This document shows positions 27,822-36,870 of a stretch of 64,000 nt of DNA, one piece after another. Every line of letters starts with the position of its first letter. Position 1 is the stretch's first letter. The position numbers were made by a program, and so were the translations under genes. This stretch comes from Thiohalomonas denitrificans (GTDB lineage Bacteria; Pseudomonadota; Gammaproteobacteria; Thiohalomonadales; Thiohalomonadaceae), in assembly GCA_020725115.1 (NCBI GenBank), contig DYFR01000004.1, positions 61,268-125,267 on the forward strand, given 5' to 3'. The notes under the pieces are model-generated. The model had not been told where the DNA came from, searched no databases, and saw only the letters and a program-made list of their open reading frames with translations.

Positions 27822-28703
27822 TCAGCTGCTGAGCCGTTCCAGTGCAGTGCGGGCTTGCAGCTTGAGTCCCTCATCGTCGAGCAGTTGCTGCGGTGTCAGG
27901 GCCAGCTTGCGGAAGATGTGTGCCTGGTGCGCCTGTGCGGTCCATTGTGGAAGGGTGCCCTGGCGCAGGTGGAGCAACAGATGGGCGAGCAGCACAACAT
28001 CGGTATAGTCCGGCATGCCGTGGGGGTTGCGCTGCAGATTCTCGTGTTCATCGGCGACCGCCACCATCTCCGGCGTAAAACGCCAGGCCTGGAGCACCAT
28101 GGCGCCGATCCGGCCATGCAGCCGCTGCAACAGGGTTTCTGTCATGACACTGTTCAGCTGTCCGGCTGGCAGGGTGCGCAGGCGCATCAGCAGCGGCAGT
28201 TTGCCGATGTCGTGTACCAGGCCGGCCAGCAGGGCCTCTTCCGGATTGAGTCGGGTATAGCGAGAGGCGATGGCGTGGCAGTGTGCGCCCACCTCCATGC
28301 TGTGACGCGACAATAGGGCGAGCTGGCGGGTTTCGGCGGCGCTGCCGTGCAGTGACTGCAGCAGCGCCAGCTGTGTCACCAGCGAGCGCACCAGCTGCAG
28401 GCCGAGGCGGGTGATGGCGGCCTGGATGTTGTCGATGGTTTTGTTGCCGCGATAGCTGCTGCTGTTGACCACCTTGATGAGACGGGCGGCCAGCGCCGCA
28501 TCGGTGCTGATGAGTTGCGCCAGCTGTGCCGTCGAGCACTCCGGCTGCGCCATCAGTTCGCGTACGCGCAATGCGATCTCCGGCATCGAGGGCAGCACCA
28601 GCCGGTTGCTGTCGATCTCCGCCTCCAGCGTTGCGAGCAGCTTCTGCTCCAGCGCCGCGTGTTCCCCTCCGTCCCGAACGGACGTCATGTTTTCCGTCAG
28701 CAC
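27822..28703 (-). CDS. HDOD-domain protein
   Basis: The 293-residue protein begins with a charged helix, then the HDOD core: LPSMPEIALRVRELM, LAQLISTDAALAARLIKVVNSSSYRG, IDNIQAAITRLGLQLVRSLV, and LLAGLVHDIGKLPLLMRL. HDOD proteins are regulatory relatives of HD phosphohydrolases. An HD dyad-like LVHDIGKLP is visible here, but activity is not certain. It is not evidently linked to its neighbours. Confidence 0.88.
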   Translation of the reverse strand: MLTENMTSVRDGGEHAALEQKLLATLEAEIDSNRLVLPSMPEIALRVRELMAQPECSTAQLAQLISTDAALAARLIKVVNSSSYRGNKTIDNIQAAITRLGLQLVRSLVTQLALLQSLHGSAAETRQLALLSRHSMEVGAHCHAIASRYTRLNPEEALLAGLVHDIGKLPLLMRLRTLPAGQLNSVMTETLLQRLHGRIGAMVLQAWRFTPEMVAVADEHENLQRNPHGMPDYTDVVLLAHLLLHLRQGTLPQWTAQAHQAHIFRKLALTPQQLLDDEGLKLQARTALERLSS

Positions 28704-28833
28704 AAAACACTCCCTGTGTGTGTTGTTATGCAGGTAAATCAGTGCATTGCATCATAGCCCCGGAGGGGCCCGGGAGGGAAGGTTGGATGAACAGGCGCTG
28801 TTCGCCGAGAGGGTTCGGTTTCTGCGATAGGGT

Positions 28834-29817
28834 TTAACCCCCGGTCTGCGACATGAAGCGTACGACCTGGGTGGGCTTTTCCTTGAACTCGTGCTTGAGG
28901 GGTTTGCGGGCGATGGCGTCGGTCAGCAGATTGACGAGTCCGTCGTGGGAGATGCCCTGGCGCAGATGGGGCCGCAGTTCGACGCTGTGGTCCTGGCCGA
29001 GGCAGAGGAAGAGGGTGCCGTCGACACCGAGGCGCACACGATTGCAGGTGTCGCAGAAGTGCTGCGAGATGGGGGTGATGAAACCGAGCTTGAGATCGGT
29101 GCCGGCCACCTGGACGTACTTGGCGGGTCCGCCGCCGGGCATCACCGCATCGACCAGGGAGAAGCGGCGTTCGAGACGCTCGCGCACCACGCGCAGGTCA
29201 AGATAATGGTCGGCGGCATCACGGCCGGTATCGCCCATGGGCATGGTCTCGATGAAGCGCAGGGTGTAGCCGTGCTCGATGCAGAACTGCACCATGGCCT
29301 CCACCTCGTCATCGTTGACCTCCTTCATCACCACCATGTTGAGCTTGATGGGGGAGAAGCCTTCATCCTTTGCTGCAGCAAGGCCGCGCAGCACCTTTTC
29401 CAGCGGGCCGCCGGTGATGTGCCTGAACCTCTCCGGCGTGATGGAATCGAGACTGATGTTGAGACGGGAGACGCCGGCCTGTTTCAGGGCGGCGGCATGT
29501 CTGGCCAGCTGCACGGCATTGGTGGACAGGGAGAGATCCTCGATGCCGGGAATGGCGGCCAGCTGCGCGGCGAGGTCGGGCAGGCCCTTGCGCACCAGGG
29601 GTTCGCCGCCGGTGAGGCGCAGGCGCTGCACGCCCATCGCGGCGAAGGCGGCGACGATGCGAGCGGTTTCATCGAACGACAGCCAGTGCTCGGGCACCTC
29701 GAAACCGGTGTAGCCCTGCGGCAGGCAGTAAAAGCAGCGCAGGTCGCAGCGGTCGGTGACCGACAGGCGCAGGTAGGTGATGTTTCTGCCGAAGGGATCG
29801 GTGAGCGTGCTCATCAT
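28834..29817 (-). CDS. moaA: GTP 3',8-cyclase MoaA, copy 2 (next to nap)
   Basis: This is a second complete MoaA, 327 residues from the ATG at 29817. It has the same CDLRCFYC radical-SAM cluster, second-cluster cysteines and SQTGG tail. Only the first ~20 residues (TLTDPFGRNITYLRL versus QLTDSFGRHIDYLRL) and the stretch just before the tail (RKPLKHEFKEKPTQVVR versus FKPFKHSFNETPDKPLR) differ from copy 1. It ends about 60 bp from the REP-like remnant near 28770 and is divergent from the nap operon, whose NapA needs the cofactor. Confidence 0.96.
   Translation of the reverse strand: MMSTLTDPFGRNITYLRLSVTDRCDLRCFYCLPQGYTGFEVPEHWLSFDETARIVAAFAAMGVQRLRLTGGEPLVRKGLPDLAAQLAAIPGIEDLSLSTNAVQLARHAAALKQAGVSRLNISLDSITPERFRHITGGPLEKVLRGLAAAKDEGFSPIKLNMVVMKEVNDDEVEAMVQFCIEHGYTLRFIETMPMGDTGRDAADHYLDLRVVRERLERRFSLVDAVMPGGGPAKYVQVAGTDLKLGFITPISQHFCDTCNRVRLGVDGTLFLCLGQDHSVELRPHLRQGISHDGLVNLLTDAIARKPLKHEFKEKPTQVVRFMSQTGG
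28910..29775. repeat. 866-bp tract shared with the first moaA (copy 2)
   Basis: The partner of 19482-20347, in the same orientation, apparently identical by eye. Confidence 0.85.
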
Positions 29818-29897
29818 GGAACAGTGTTTAGCCTGTCGTGCGTGGCGGCGCAAGCCCTGTCCAGGGTTTGCATGTAAATTTTCTTATCTACCACCCG

Positions 29898-29913
29898 TAC
29901 CTCTGAGGAGGTA
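29898..29913. promoter_or_regulatory. NarL/NarP-type 7-2-7 site upstream of nap
   Basis: TACCTCT-GA-GGAGGTA is an inverted pair of heptamers with a 2-bp gap. The left half fits the NarL/NarP consensus TACCYMT fully, and the right half fits its complement at 6 of 7. The site lies about 200 bp before napF. A nitrate/nitrite two-component regulator is the natural candidate; none is encoded in the window. Confidence 0.55.
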
Positions 29914-30028
29914 CCCACACAGAGGGTGACTAGGGGGTTTATCGCCACTATCTATCTGGAATAACAAAAGAAATACGGCCTGAGGCAGGATGTTCAGCGT
30001 TTGCATCCGGCATGACACCTCCTATAAC

Positions 30029-30042
30029 TTGATTTACATCAA
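30029..30042. promoter_or_regulatory. FNR-type box in the napF promoter
   Basis: TTGATTTACATCAA is a perfect match to the FNR/Anr/Dnr consensus TTGATnnnnATCAA. It is centred about 78 bp before the napF start, and an AT-rich stretch (TTTTTATACGCATATAAC) follows where a -10 element and start site would fall. This predicts activation when oxygen is low or NO is present. Confidence 0.85.
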
Positions 30043-30113
30043 GGCTGCGGGCGCAGTTAAAACCGTAGTTTTTATACGCATATAACAACAAAGTAATTTA
30101 CTCGGGGTGCGGC

Positions 30114-30629
30114 ATGATGGAGACGGCGATCACTCGAACGCAGTTCCTCCGCGGTGACATACGCGGCGAGCGGCGTGCCGTGCGCCCGCCCTGGGCGCTG
30201 GAGGAGTGGCTGTTCGTCGAACGCTGTGATCGCTGCGACAAGTGCATAAGCGCCTGCCCCCATGGCCTGCTCAGTGCCGGGCGCGGCGGTTTCCCCAAGG
30301 TCGATTTCCTGCGTGGTGAATGCACCTTCTGCCGCGCCTGTCTCGAACAGTGTTCGCGCGGCGCGCTGCGTGAACATGACGATGAGGTGCCCTGGCAGTT
30401 GCGGGCGACCATCGGTGAGAGCTGTCTTGCTTCCCATGGTGTCATATGCCGCAGCTGCGGCGAGCAGTGTGAGGCACGCGCCATACGTTTCCGTCCGGCG
30501 GCCGGTCGTGTTCCACAACCGGAGGTCAACAAGGCGCTGTGCAGTGGTTGCGGCGCCTGTGTCCGTCCCTGCCCTGCGGCGGCCGTGACCATGCACTATC
30601 ACCCCCTTCCTGCCGAGGTGTCCCTATGA
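30114..30629 (+). CDS. napF: Ferredoxin-type protein NapF
   Basis: The 171-residue cytoplasmic iron-sulfur protein has four cysteine clusters: CDRCDKCISACPHG, CTFCRACLEQCSRG, CRSCGEQCE, and CSGCGACVRPCPAA. NapF interacts with NapA before export and may help its cluster assembly. It is the first gene of the nap operon, with its stop overlapping the napD start (ATGA). Two adjacent ATGs at 30114 and 30117 can serve as start. Confidence 0.94.
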   Translation: MMETAITRTQFLRGDIRGERRAVRPPWALEEWLFVERCDRCDKCISACPHGLLSAGRGGFPKVDFLRGECTFCRACLEQCSRGALREHDDEVPWQLRATIGESCLASHGVICRSCGEQCEARAIRFRPAAGRVPQPEVNKALCSGCGACVRPCPAAAVTMHYHPLPAEVSL

Positions 30630-30916
30630 ATGAGTCCATGAGCCAGGACGTATCTGCCATTTCCATCGCCGGCGTGCTGGTGCACGCCAATCCGGAACGC
30701 CTCGCGGCGGTGCAGATGCAACTGGCGCAGTTGCCTGGCGTGGAGATTCACGCCGTTACCCCGGAGGGCAAACTGGTGGTGACGGTGGATGAGAGTGAAG
30801 AGCGGATGACAGGCGAGAGTCTGATGCGCCTGCATGAAGTCGACGGCGTGTTGTCCGCGTCGATGATTTACCACCATTTCGAGAACGATGCTGCCGAACA
30901 GGAGACTTCGCTATGA
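30626..30916 (+). CDS. napD: NapD, chaperone for NapA maturation
   Basis: The 96-residue product contains [32 protein letters not shown] and [15 protein letters not shown], the NapD ferredoxin-like fold. NapD binds the Tat signal peptide of NapA and holds it back until the cofactor is in. Its start overlaps the napF stop and its stop overlaps the napA start, both by ATGA, so translation is tightly coupled. Confidence 0.95.
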   Translation: MNESMSQDVSAISIAGVLVHANPERLAAVQMQLAQLPGVEIHAVTPEGKLVVTVDESEERMTGESLMRLHEVDGVLSASMIYHHFENDAAEQETSL

Positions 30917-33450
30917 AACTGACAAGGCGTGATTTCATCAAGAACAATGCCGTTGTGGCTACTGCGGCAGCAGCAGGGATCACCCTGCCGGGTATCAACA
31001 CGGCGCTGGCTTCGACTGAGGCCAAGATTCGCTGGGACAAGGCGGCGTGCCGTTACTGCGGCGTCGGCTGCAGCGTACTGGTGGGCACCAAGAACGGTCG
31101 CGTGGTGGCGACGCAGGGTGATCCGGATGCGCCGGTGAACCGCGGCCTCAACTGCATCAAGGGCTATTTCCTGGCGAAGATTCTTTACGGCAGCGATCGT
31201 CTGACTACGCCGCTGCTGCGCATGAAGAACGGCAAGTACGACAAGGAAGGCGAGTTCACTCCGGTGAGCTGGGATCAGGCCTTCGAGGTAATGGCCGAGA
31301 AGTGGAAGGCGGCGATGAAGGACAAGGGGCCGAGCGGTGTCGGCATGTTCGGTTCCGGGCAGTGGACGGTGTGGGAAGGTTATGCGGCGGCCAAGCTGTT
31401 CAAGGCCGGCTTCCTGTCCAACAACCTCGATCCCAATGCGCGTCACTGCATGGCCTCGGCGGTGGTGGGTTTCATGCGCACCTTCGGCATGGATGAACCC
31501 ATGGGCTGCTACGACGACCTGGAGCACGCCGATGCCTTCGTGCTGTGGGGCTCCAACATGGCGGAGATGCACCCGATCCTGTGGTCGCGCCTCACCGATC
31601 GCCGTCTTACCGCATCCCATGTGAAGGTGGCGGTACTGTCCACTTTCGAGCATCGCAGTTTCGAACTGGCGGATCTGCCCATCATCTTCGAGCCGCAGTC
31701 TGATCTGGCGATCCTCAACTTCATCGCCAATTACATCATTCAGAACGGCAAGGTGAACAAGGACTTTGTCGCCAAGCACGTCAACTTCAAGAAGGGCGTT
31801 ACCAACATCGGCTATGGTCTGCGCCCCAACGATCCACGCGAGCAGGCGGCGACGAACAACGGCTACCCCGGCGAGGACGGCAAGCCCAAGGGCAATCCGG
31901 GCGGCGCCGAGCCGATGAGCTTCGAGGAGTTCAAGGCCTTCGTCGCCGAATACACGGTGGAGAAGACCAGCAAGCTGTCCGGCGTGCCCAAGGAACAGCT
32001 CATCGAGCTGGCCAAGCTGTATGCCGATCCGAAGATCAAGGTGGTCTCGTACTGGACCATGGGATTCAACCAGCATACCCGCGGCACCTGGGCCAACAAC
32101 CTCGTCTACAACATCCATCTGCTCACCGGCAAGATCTCCGAGCCGGGCAATGGCCCGTTCTCGCTCACCGGCCAGCCCTCCGCCTGCGGCACGGCGCGCG
32201 AGGTGGGTACCTTTGCCCATCGTCTGCCGGCAGACATGGTGGTGATGAACCCCGATCACCGTGCCCTGGCCGAGAAGATATGGAAGCTGCCGGAGGGCGC
32301 CATCAATCCCAAGATGGGATTCCATGCGGTACTGATGCAGCGCATGCTCAAAGACAGCAAGATGAATTGCTACTGGCAGATGTGCAACAACAACATGCAG
32401 GCCGGCCCCAACATCAACGATGAGATGTATCCGGGCTGGCGCAATCCGGCCAACTTCATCGTCGTTTCCGATCCCTATCCCACGGTATCCGCCATGGCTG
32501 CCGATCTGATCCTGCCCACTGCCATGTGGGTGGAGAAGGAGGGCGCCTACGGCAACGCCGAGCGGCGCGGCCAGTTCTGGCGCCAGCAGGTAAAGGCGCC
32601 GGGCGAGGCACGCTCAGATGTGTGGCAGCTGATGGAATTCGCCAAGTACTTCAAGGTGGAAGAGGTATGGCCGGCGGAACTCATTGCCAAGAAACCGGAA
32701 TACAAAGGCAAAACCTTATACGACGTGCTGTTTGCCAATGGCCAGGTAAGCATGTATCCGAAGCAGAAGGTTACCGATGCCTCAGGCAATGTGTATGAGA
32801 ATGATGAATCGGAGTACTTCGGCTACTACGTGCAGAAGGGCCTGTTTGAGGAATATCGACGCTTCGGCCTGGAAGGCAAGAAGGGGCACGAACTGGGTGA
32901 GTTCGAACTCTATCACCGCGTGCGCGGTCTGCGCTGGCCGGTGATCGACGGCAAGGAGACCCTGTGGCGTTATCGTGAAGGTTACGATCCGCACGTCCCC
33001 GCCGGTGCCGGTGTGCAGTTCTACGGCAACAAGGACGGCAAGGCCAATATCTTCGCCCTGCCCTATGAGCCGCCGCACGAGGCGCCGGACAAGGAATATG
33101 ACCTGTGGATGTGCACCGGGCGCGTGCTGGAGCACTGGCATTCGGGCAGCATGACGCGGCGCGTACCGGAACTGTACCGCGCCTTCCCCGATGCCGTGAT
33201 GTTCATGCACCCGGATGACGCCGCAGCACGCGGACTGAAGCGCGGCATGATGGCCAAGGTGGCGAGTCGACGCGGCGAGATCAGCCTGATGGTGGAGACG
33301 CGTGGTCGCAACCATCCACCCAAGGGACTGGTCTTCATTCCCTTCTTCGATGCCGGCCGACTGGTCAACAAGCTGGTGCTTGATGCCACCTGTCCGCTGT
33401 CCAAGGAAACGGACTTCAAGAAGAGTGCGGTCAAGGTGATGCGGGCCTGA
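30913..33450 (+). CDS. napA: Periplasmic nitrate reductase catalytic subunit NapA
   Basis: NapA reduces nitrate to nitrite in the periplasm using bis-MGD molybdenum and one [4Fe-4S] cluster. The 845-residue protein has a Tat signal ([19 protein letters not shown]), cluster cysteines at residues 46, 49, 53 and 81 ([13 protein letters not shown]), and the Mo-ligand cysteine near residue 179 in ARHCMASAV. Length and domain order are those of NapA, not of assimilatory Nas. It is followed by napGHBC, so electrons come from quinol through NapC or NapGH. Confidence 0.97.
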   Translation: MKLTRRDFIKNNAVVATAAAAGITLPGINTALASTEAKIRWDKAACRYCGVGCSVLVGTKNGRVVATQGDPDAPVNRGLNCIKGYFLAKILYGSDRLTTPLLRMKNGKYDKEGEFTPVSWDQAFEVMAEKWKAAMKDKGPSGVGMFGSGQWTVWEGYAAAKLFKAGFLSNNLDPNARHCMASAVVGFMRTFGMDEPMGCYDDLEHADAFVLWGSNMAEMHPILWSRLTDRRLTASHVKVAVLSTFEHRSFELADLPIIFEPQSDLAILNFIANYIIQNGKVNKDFVAKHVNFKKGVTNIGYGLRPNDPREQAATNNGYPGEDGKPKGNPGGAEPMSFEEFKAFVAEYTVEKTSKLSGVPKEQLIELAKLYADPKIKVVSYWTMGFNQHTRGTWANNLVYNIHLLTGKISEPGNGPFSLTGQPSACGTAREVGTFAHRLPADMVVMNPDHRALAEKIWKLPEGAINPKMGFHAVLMQRMLKDSKMNCYWQMCNNNMQAGPNINDEMYPGWRNPANFIVVSDPYPTVSAMAADLILPTAMWVEKEGAYGNAERRGQFWRQQVKAPGEARSDVWQLMEFAKYFKVEEVWPAELIAKKPEYKGKTLYDVLFANGQVSMYPKQKVTDASGNVYENDESEYFGYYVQKGLFEEYRRFGLEGKKGHELGEFELYHRVRGLRWPVIDGKETLWRYREGYDPHVPAGAGVQFYGNKDGKANIFALPYEPPHEAPDKEYDLWMCTGRVLEHWHSGSMTRRVPELYRAFPDAVMFMHPDDAAARGLKRGMMAKVASRRGEISLMVETRGRNHPPKGLVFIPFFDAGRLVNKLVLDATCPLSKETDFKKSAVKVMRA

Positions 33451-33481
33451 TCGAGCGGGCTGAGCGGCGAACGAGGGCGCA

Positions 33482-34333
33482 ATGACGACGAAAGGCACAG
33501 GCAGGACACGGCGCGGTTTTCTGGTCGATATGGCCAGGACCGCGTGCGGTGTCGCCCTGCTCGGGGCGGGCGTGGGGCTGTACTCGCGCCAGGCCGCGTC
33601 ATTGCCGGCGGAGGCCTTGCGTCCGCCCGGCGCACTCGATGAAGCGGATTTTCTTGGTGCCTGCGTGCGTTGCGGCCTGTGTGTGCGTGATTGCCCTTAC
33701 GACACCCTGAAACTGTCCGCGCTGGGTGACAACGTGGCCAATGGCACACCGTATTTTATTGCCCGCGATATTCCCTGTGAGATGTGCCCGGATATTCCCT
33801 GCATCAAGGCCTGTCCTACCGGCGCACTGGATCATGCTCTCACCGACATCGATGCGGCACGCATGGGCCTGGCGGTGGTGATCGATCAGGAAAGCTGCAT
33901 CGCCTTTCATGGCCTGCGCTGCGAGGTGTGCTTCAATGTCTGTCCAGTCCGCGGCAAGGCCATCACGCTGGACATGCTGCACAATCCCCGTTCCGGCAAG
34001 CATGCGCTGTTCATTCCGGTGGTGCATTCCGATGCCTGTACCGGCTGCGGCAAGTGCGAGAAGTCCTGCATCCTGGATGAAGCGGCGATCAAGGTGTTGC
34101 CCGCCAAGTTGGCCAAGGGGCTGTTGGGTAGACACTACCGTCTGGGCTGGAAGGAAAAGGAGGCGGCGGGAGGCAGTCTGGTCACGCCCGATGAGGAGCA
34201 CAGTTATACGCTGCCGGAAGGCATGCGTTACGACTATGAGGGGCGTGGTCTGATCAGGGACGAGCCGGCGGGGCAAGGGCCTTACAGTGACAATCCGCTG
34301 GAAACACTCAAGCGCGGCAGGGAGGGCTTGTAA
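33482..34333 (+). CDS. napG: Periplasmic ferredoxin-type quinol dehydrogenase component NapG
   Basis: The 283-residue product has a Tat-like start ([21 protein letters not shown]) and four 4Fe-4S motifs: [42 protein letters not shown] and [11 protein letters not shown]. With NapH it forms a quinol oxidase module feeding NapA through NapB/NapC. Its stop shares one base with the napH start (TAATG). Confidence 0.94.
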   Translation: MTTKGTGRTRRGFLVDMARTACGVALLGAGVGLYSRQAASLPAEALRPPGALDEADFLGACVRCGLCVRDCPYDTLKLSALGDNVANGTPYFIARDIPCEMCPDIPCIKACPTGALDHALTDIDAARMGLAVVIDQESCIAFHGLRCEVCFNVCPVRGKAITLDMLHNPRSGKHALFIPVVHSDACTGCGKCEKSCILDEAAIKVLPAKLAKGLLGRHYRLGWKEKEAAGGSLVTPDEEHSYTLPEGMRYDYEGRGLIRDEPAGQGPYSDNPLETLKRGREGL

Positions 34334-35229
34334 TGCATCCCGGCATGCATCCCGGTAGCGAGGCTGTCACCACAAAGGGCTGGTGGAAGGCGCATCAATG
34401 GCTGCTGCTGCGCCGCGTCAGTCAGCTCGGCATTCTCGCCCTGTTCCTGCTCGGGCCGCTGGCCGGCATCTGGATCGTCAAGGGCAACATTGCCTCCAGC
34501 CTGACGCTGGATGTACTGCCGCTGACCGACCCGTACCTGGCGTTGCAAATGCTGTTGACCGGTCACGGCATGGAAGCGACGGCTCTCATCGGTGCTGCCA
34601 TCGTGCTGGTGTCATATCTGCTGCTGGGTGGGCGGGTGTATTGCGCCTGGGTGTGTCCGATAAACATCGTTACCGATGCCGCCGCCTGGCTGCACCAGCG
34701 ACTCGGCATCAAGCGCACGGCGCAGTTTGCCCGTCACAGCCGCTACTGGATACTGGGCCTGACGCTGCTGCTTGCGCTTGTTACCGGAACGCTGGCGTGG
34801 GAACTGGTGAATCCGGTCACCATTGTCTATCGCGGCCTGATCTTCGGCATGGGACTGGCCTGGGTGCTGTTGCTGGCGATCTTCCTGTTCGACCTGTTTG
34901 TCAGTCGTCGCGGCTGGTGCAGTCATCTTTGCCCGGTCGGTGCCTTTTACAGTTTGCCAGGCCATTTCAGCCTGTTGCGCGTCAGCGCGGTGGAACGCAA
35001 CAAGTGCAACGACTGCATGGACTGTTTCACGGTGTGCCCGGAACCACAGGTGATCCGTCCCGCACTCAAGGGCGCATCCATGGGTAACGGGCCGGTAATT
35101 ATGTCAGGCAACTGTACCAACTGCGGACGCTGCATCGATGTGTGCAGCAAAGATGTATTCCGCTTCGACCATCGATTCGACAATTCAACATCCAAACCGA
35201 TTGCGCAAAAGACGGAGGTAATGCCATGA
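34333..35229 (+). CDS. napH: Membrane quinol dehydrogenase component NapH
   Basis: The 298-residue protein has four to five transmembrane segments, the loop motif YCAWVCPINIVTD and a second SHLCPVGAFYSL, and two cytoplasmic 4Fe-4S motifs (CNDCMDCFTVCPEP, CTNCGRCIDVCSKD). These are standard for NapH. It overlaps napB by ATGA. Confidence 0.94.
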   Translation: MHPGMHPGSEAVTTKGWWKAHQWLLLRRVSQLGILALFLLGPLAGIWIVKGNIASSLTLDVLPLTDPYLALQMLLTGHGMEATALIGAAIVLVSYLLLGGRVYCAWVCPINIVTDAAAWLHQRLGIKRTAQFARHSRYWILGLTLLLALVTGTLAWELVNPVTIVYRGLIFGMGLAWVLLLAIFLFDLFVSRRGWCSHLCPVGAFYSLPGHFSLLRVSAVERNKCNDCMDCFTVCPEPQVIRPALKGASMGNGPVIMSGNCTNCGRCIDVCSKDVFRFDHRFDNSTSKPIAQKTEVMP

Positions 35230-35660
35230 ACAAGTCTCTGGTATTGGGAGGCGTACTGGTGATAGGGCTGCTGGGTACGACGGCGGTGTGTGCCGCAGAC
35301 CCCGCCCCGTTACGCGGCGACGGCGATATTTGGTCCAGCACCGATGTGGTCCAATGGCAGGATCGCGATCCGATCCCGCGCGACTACGTGCAGCAACCGC
35401 CGATGGTGCCGCATACCGTGGAGGGCTACACCGTTAACCTCAAGGTGAACAAGTGTCTGACCTGTCACAGCTGGGCCAACTACAAGGAAAAGAAGGCCAC
35501 CAAGATCAGCCAGACCCACTTTTCCGATCGCGAGGGCAACGACCTGGCCAACGTATCGGCGCGGCGCTACTTCTGCAGCCAATGCCATACGCCACAGGCC
35601 GACGCCAAACCGCTGGTGGAAAACCTGTTCCAGCCACTGCCGGCGATCAGCAACCGCTGA
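35226..35660 (+). CDS. napB: Diheme cytochrome c subunit NapB
   Basis: The 144-residue periplasmic protein has a signal peptide ending AVCAA-DPA and two heme c sites, CLTCH and CSQCH, with the NapB text QQPPMVPHTVEGYTVNL. It passes electrons from NapC to NapA. Confidence 0.95.
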   Translation: MNKSLVLGGVLVIGLLGTTAVCAADPAPLRGDGDIWSSTDVVQWQDRDPIPRDYVQQPPMVPHTVEGYTVNLKVNKCLTCHSWANYKEKKATKISQTHFSDREGNDLANVSARRYFCSQCHTPQADAKPLVENLFQPLPAISNR

Positions 35661-35737
35661 GTGCAGTGTGGTGATTATGCATGCGTCGCGCCGTCGCGCG
35701 GCGCCAGTGACAACGAACGACGAAGCGAGAGGCAGCC

Positions 35738-36370
35738 ATGTCCAGTGCAACTGAAGACAAAAACATCCTGGCGCGCTGGTGGGGAGCGCTGAAGCGGCCC
35801 AGCACCCGCTATGCCGCGGGCTCCCTGCTGGGAGCAGGCGTAGTCGCCGGCATCGTGCTGTGGGGCGGCTTCAATACCGCGATGGAGGCGACCAATACGG
35901 AACAGTTCTGTATCTCCTGCCACGAGATGGAAGAAAACGTCTACCGTGAATACCAGAACACCATTCACTACAGCAACCGTTCCGGTGTGCGCGCCACCTG
36001 CCCGGACTGCCATGTACCCAAGGAGTGGACGCACAAGATGGTGCGCAAGATCCAGGCCAGCAACGAGCTGTGGCACAAGATGCTCGGCACCATCGACACA
36101 CCGGAGAAATTCGAGGGCAAGCGCCTGAAGATGGCCCAAAGCGTGTGGCATTCCATGCAGAAGACCGACTCGCGCGAATGCCGCAACTGCCACGAGTTCG
36201 ACTCCATGGACTACACCAAGCAGGGCCGCCGCGGCCGCGCCCAGCACATCGAAGGCTTCGATGCCGGCAAGACCTGCATCGATTGCCACAAGGGCATCGC
36301 CCACTCGCTGCCGGCGATGGTCGAGGTGGATCCTTCGGCGGTCATGGGGGATGGCAAGCGCCACAGGTAA
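35738..36370 (+). CDS. napC: Tetraheme cytochrome c NapC (NapC/NirT family)
   Basis: The 210-residue protein has one N-terminal membrane anchor (AAGSLLGAGVVAGIVLWGG) and four CxxCH sites: CISCH, CPDCH, CRNCH and CIDCH. It oxidises membrane quinol and reduces NapB. It ends the napFDAGHBC operon, whose order matches the E. coli operon, and is followed by a very strong terminator. Confidence 0.95.
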   Translation: MSSATEDKNILARWWGALKRPSTRYAAGSLLGAGVVAGIVLWGGFNTAMEATNTEQFCISCHEMEENVYREYQNTIHYSNRSGVRATCPDCHVPKEWTHKMVRKIQASNELWHKMLGTIDTPEKFEGKRLKMAQSVWHSMQKTDSRECRNCHEFDSMDYTKQGRRGRAQHIEGFDAGKTCIDCHKGIAHSLPAMVEVDPSAVMGDGKRHR

Positions 36371-36400
36371 CGCTGTGCGGCACGGCATTCCGTGCAACAT

Positions 36401-36440
36401 GAAAACGACAGGGGCGCCGCAAGGCGCCCCTGTCGTTTTC
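36401..36440 (+). terminator. Terminator of the nap operon
   Basis: A perfect 18-bp stem (GAAAACGACAGGGGCGCC and its complement) with a GCAA tetraloop follows the napC stop by about 30 bp and ends in CGTTTTC. The A/T ends let it work in both directions. Confidence 0.88.
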
Positions 36441-36823
36441 TGCCTCGGCAATGTGTCCCGCATAATGCGAGCCGAAATGAGGGCCGCAGGACGTAGCGGG
36501 ATAAGCGCAGCGCATCCACCAGGTGGACTCGCCCCTTCCACGCCCCGCGTGGGAACGACAAGATGTGGTGGGAGTCCGATTTTTGGCCATGGAAGGCCTT
36601 ATGTGGCGAGAGGACAGGAAGTCCGAAGCCACCATCGGGCGATGGCGGCGACTGACAGGCCCCATCGCCCGGTAAACCGGGTTCCCACAACGGGGCGAGT
36701 AGTTACCGTCGGCTTTTGTTCCTGCATGCCGTCCATCCGGCAGGAAAGGAAGGGCTGGTGTTTGCCGATGTGAATGTTGTTGCAGAGTGAGTAGAGCGCA
36801 GCGAAATCCATTGTGCAAAAAGC
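36441..36823. other. Intergenic stretch with degenerate repeats; no gene seen
   Basis: This 380-bp stretch between convergent napC and sat holds no credible gene. It carries repeat-like fragments: GGGATAAGCGCAGCGCATCCACC near 36500 and a decayed GTGGGA...CCCATCGCCCGGTAAACCGGGTTCCCAC palindrome around 36636-36690, the latter related to the REP-like family at 57467 and 58648. Confidence 0.6.
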
Positions 36824-36849
36824 AGAAGGGGCGCCTCGGCGCCCCTTCT
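36824..36849 (-). terminator. Terminator of sat
   Basis: AGAAGGGGCGCC and GGCGCCCCTTCT form a perfect 12-bp stem with a two-base loop. On the minus strand it is followed by GCTTTTTGC. It lies 21 bp after the sat stop. Confidence 0.85.
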
Positions 36850-36870
36850 TCGTTCCAGCTGCAGTAACGC

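Noticed and set aside
29880..29935. GTACCTCTGAGGAGGTAC as a terminator hairpin
   Set aside because: It has no T-run and lies between two divergent genes, so a regulator site is the better reading.
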